Positions 63,424 to 64,000 of a stretch of DNA of 64,000 nt are shown in pieces. The notes beneath the pieces are model-generated. The model ran no database searches, was not told the DNA's origin, and worked only from the letters and a program-made list of their open reading frames with translations. The stretch covers positions 198,760 through 262,759 of the forward strand of contig CAVXGT010000012.1 in assembly GCA_963761475.1 (NCBI GenBank), read 5' to 3'. Every line of letters starts with the position of its first letter. Positions within the stretch are counted from its first letter, which is position 1. The position numbers were made by a program, and so were the translations under genes. Origin of the DNA: Ga0077555 sp963761475. Its GTDB lineage: Bacteria > Pseudomonadota > Alphaproteobacteria > Rhizobiales > Hyphomicrobiaceae.

Positions 63424-64000
63424 CTATGTCGTTGGAGGGAAGAGGTTTTGTTGATCGGGATGGGGTCCCGTGGGGTGTTTTGCCCCGCGCTTTGCCCGTT
63501 CGAGTAGCAGTCTTGCCGCAGGGCCGGCGATTTCCGATCGGGCGAAGATCCACGGACCTTCAGGCAACGGGTGAACGGCGTCGATCTGCTTGGCTTCGGC
63601 TGCGAGGCGAAGCGTCTTGGCGCTGATGCCCAGGAGCGCCGCGGCCTTGGTCAGATTGAGCCACTGTTCGATACCATCAGCAGCAGCGCGGTAGACCGGG
63701 ATCTTATGATGGCACCGCAGCGACGTGACGCGCTCGCGCGTCCATCGATTGCCGTGCCCGGTCGTCAGCTTGTTGCGGTTGAGAACGCCGGCGATGAGAT
63801 CGTCATTGGCGATCAGGACCAGCTGCCGAATGGCTTCGATGATATCGAGTGGTGTGCTGTTGCGCTGCCCGCGTCGGCGCCGTGGCAAACGCAATTCCGT
63901 ATGCACGCCGCCCATCCAATGAATGAGAAGCACGATCTCGGCAGCTTCAGTATCTACGTCGGCGATCACCTCGCTGATCACCGTTCGCACGATACGCTTC
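63424..64000 (-). CDS. Large serine recombinase, C-terminal part, 5' end outside window
   Basis: The minus-strand frame is open to the window edge (..KRIVRTVISEVIAD) and ends at 63424. VHTELRLPRRRRGQRN, LVLIANDDLIAGVLNRNKLTTGHGNRWTRERVTSLRCHH and WLNLTKAAALLGISAKTLRLAAEAKQIDAVHPLPEGPWIF are the recurrent C-terminal region of recombinase-family proteins found in mobile elements of Alphaproteobacteria. The last segment includes a helix-turn-helix (AAALLGISAKTLRLA). The catalytic N-terminal resolvase domain is outside the window. Confidence 0.85.
   Translation of the reverse strand, partial: KRIVRTVISEVIADVDTEAAEIVLLIHWMGGVHTELRLPRRRRGQRNSTPLDIIEAIRQLVLIANDDLIAGVLNRNKLTTGHGNRWTRERVTSLRCHHKIPVYRAAADGIEQWLNLTKAAALLGISAKTLRLAAEAKQIDAVHPLPEGPWIFARSEIAGPAARLLLERAKRGAKHPTGPHPDQQNLFPPTT

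Overview
The window looks like chromosomal DNA of an alphaproteobacterium, probably of the Hyphomicrobiales/Rhodospirillales type. It is GC-rich throughout. Two conserved alphaproteobacterial housekeeping blocks support this: tmk-holB-metG-tatD-MBL hydrolase (1.8-6.8 kb) and mce-DUF1467-proS-lolC-lolD (13.9-19.0 kb). No plasmid or phage replication genes are visible.

Layout. 1-8.0 kb: a membrane protein cut by the window edge, a TauE/SafE permease, the DNA-replication/translation operon and a 2-oxoglutarate/Fe(II) oxygenase. 8.2-10.1 kb: a pentapeptide-repeat membrane protein whose middle is a 33-bp coding minisatellite. 10.2-13.8 kb: an enoyl-CoA hydratase flanked by intergenic repeats, an SMP-30 family protein and a CoA transferase. 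13.9-19.0 kb: the Lol lipoprotein exporter, ProRS, DUF1467 and methylmalonyl-CoA epimerase. Reading frames of several conserved genes between 9.3 and 17.0 kb are broken by single-base indels, which looks like sequence error rather than gene decay.

After a tRNA-Ser(CGA) at 19.3 kb the character changes to accessory DNA. A crippled tyrosine recombinase is followed by a sodium module (NhaA, Na+/Ca2+ antiporter, NaChBac-like channel; 20.9-24.2 kb). Next comes a putative stress module (zinc ribbon protein, small basic protein, MgtC/DUF4010 membrane protein, M50-CBS site-2 protease, HtrA protease; 24.6-29.3 kb), then two flavin oxidoreductases (29.7-33.2 kb) and an IS3 relic. At 34.5-41.3 kb lies a light/oxidative-stress style cluster: DCC protein, SDR, DUF3429, DUF2256, an FeS-type photolyase fused to DUF3253, DUF4174, DUF1499, SOUL and fasciclin. 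A decayed 1.5 kb stretch follows.

43-57 kb is catabolic: a DszC/SfnB-type flavoprotein, an AraC regulator, a DszA/NtaA-type monooxygenase and an MFS transporter, then an amidohydrolase, an AtzE-like amidase with an AtzH-like partner, and a TAXI-type TRAP transporter with two tandem paralogous binding proteins. 58-64 kb holds a very large outer-membrane barrel protein, the C-terminal stump of its probable partner cut by an IS3 element, and the end of a large serine recombinase running off the window. Recombinase and IS relics at 20, 34, 50.5, 52.2 and 62-64 kb show that the right two thirds of the window were assembled by repeated insertion and loss.
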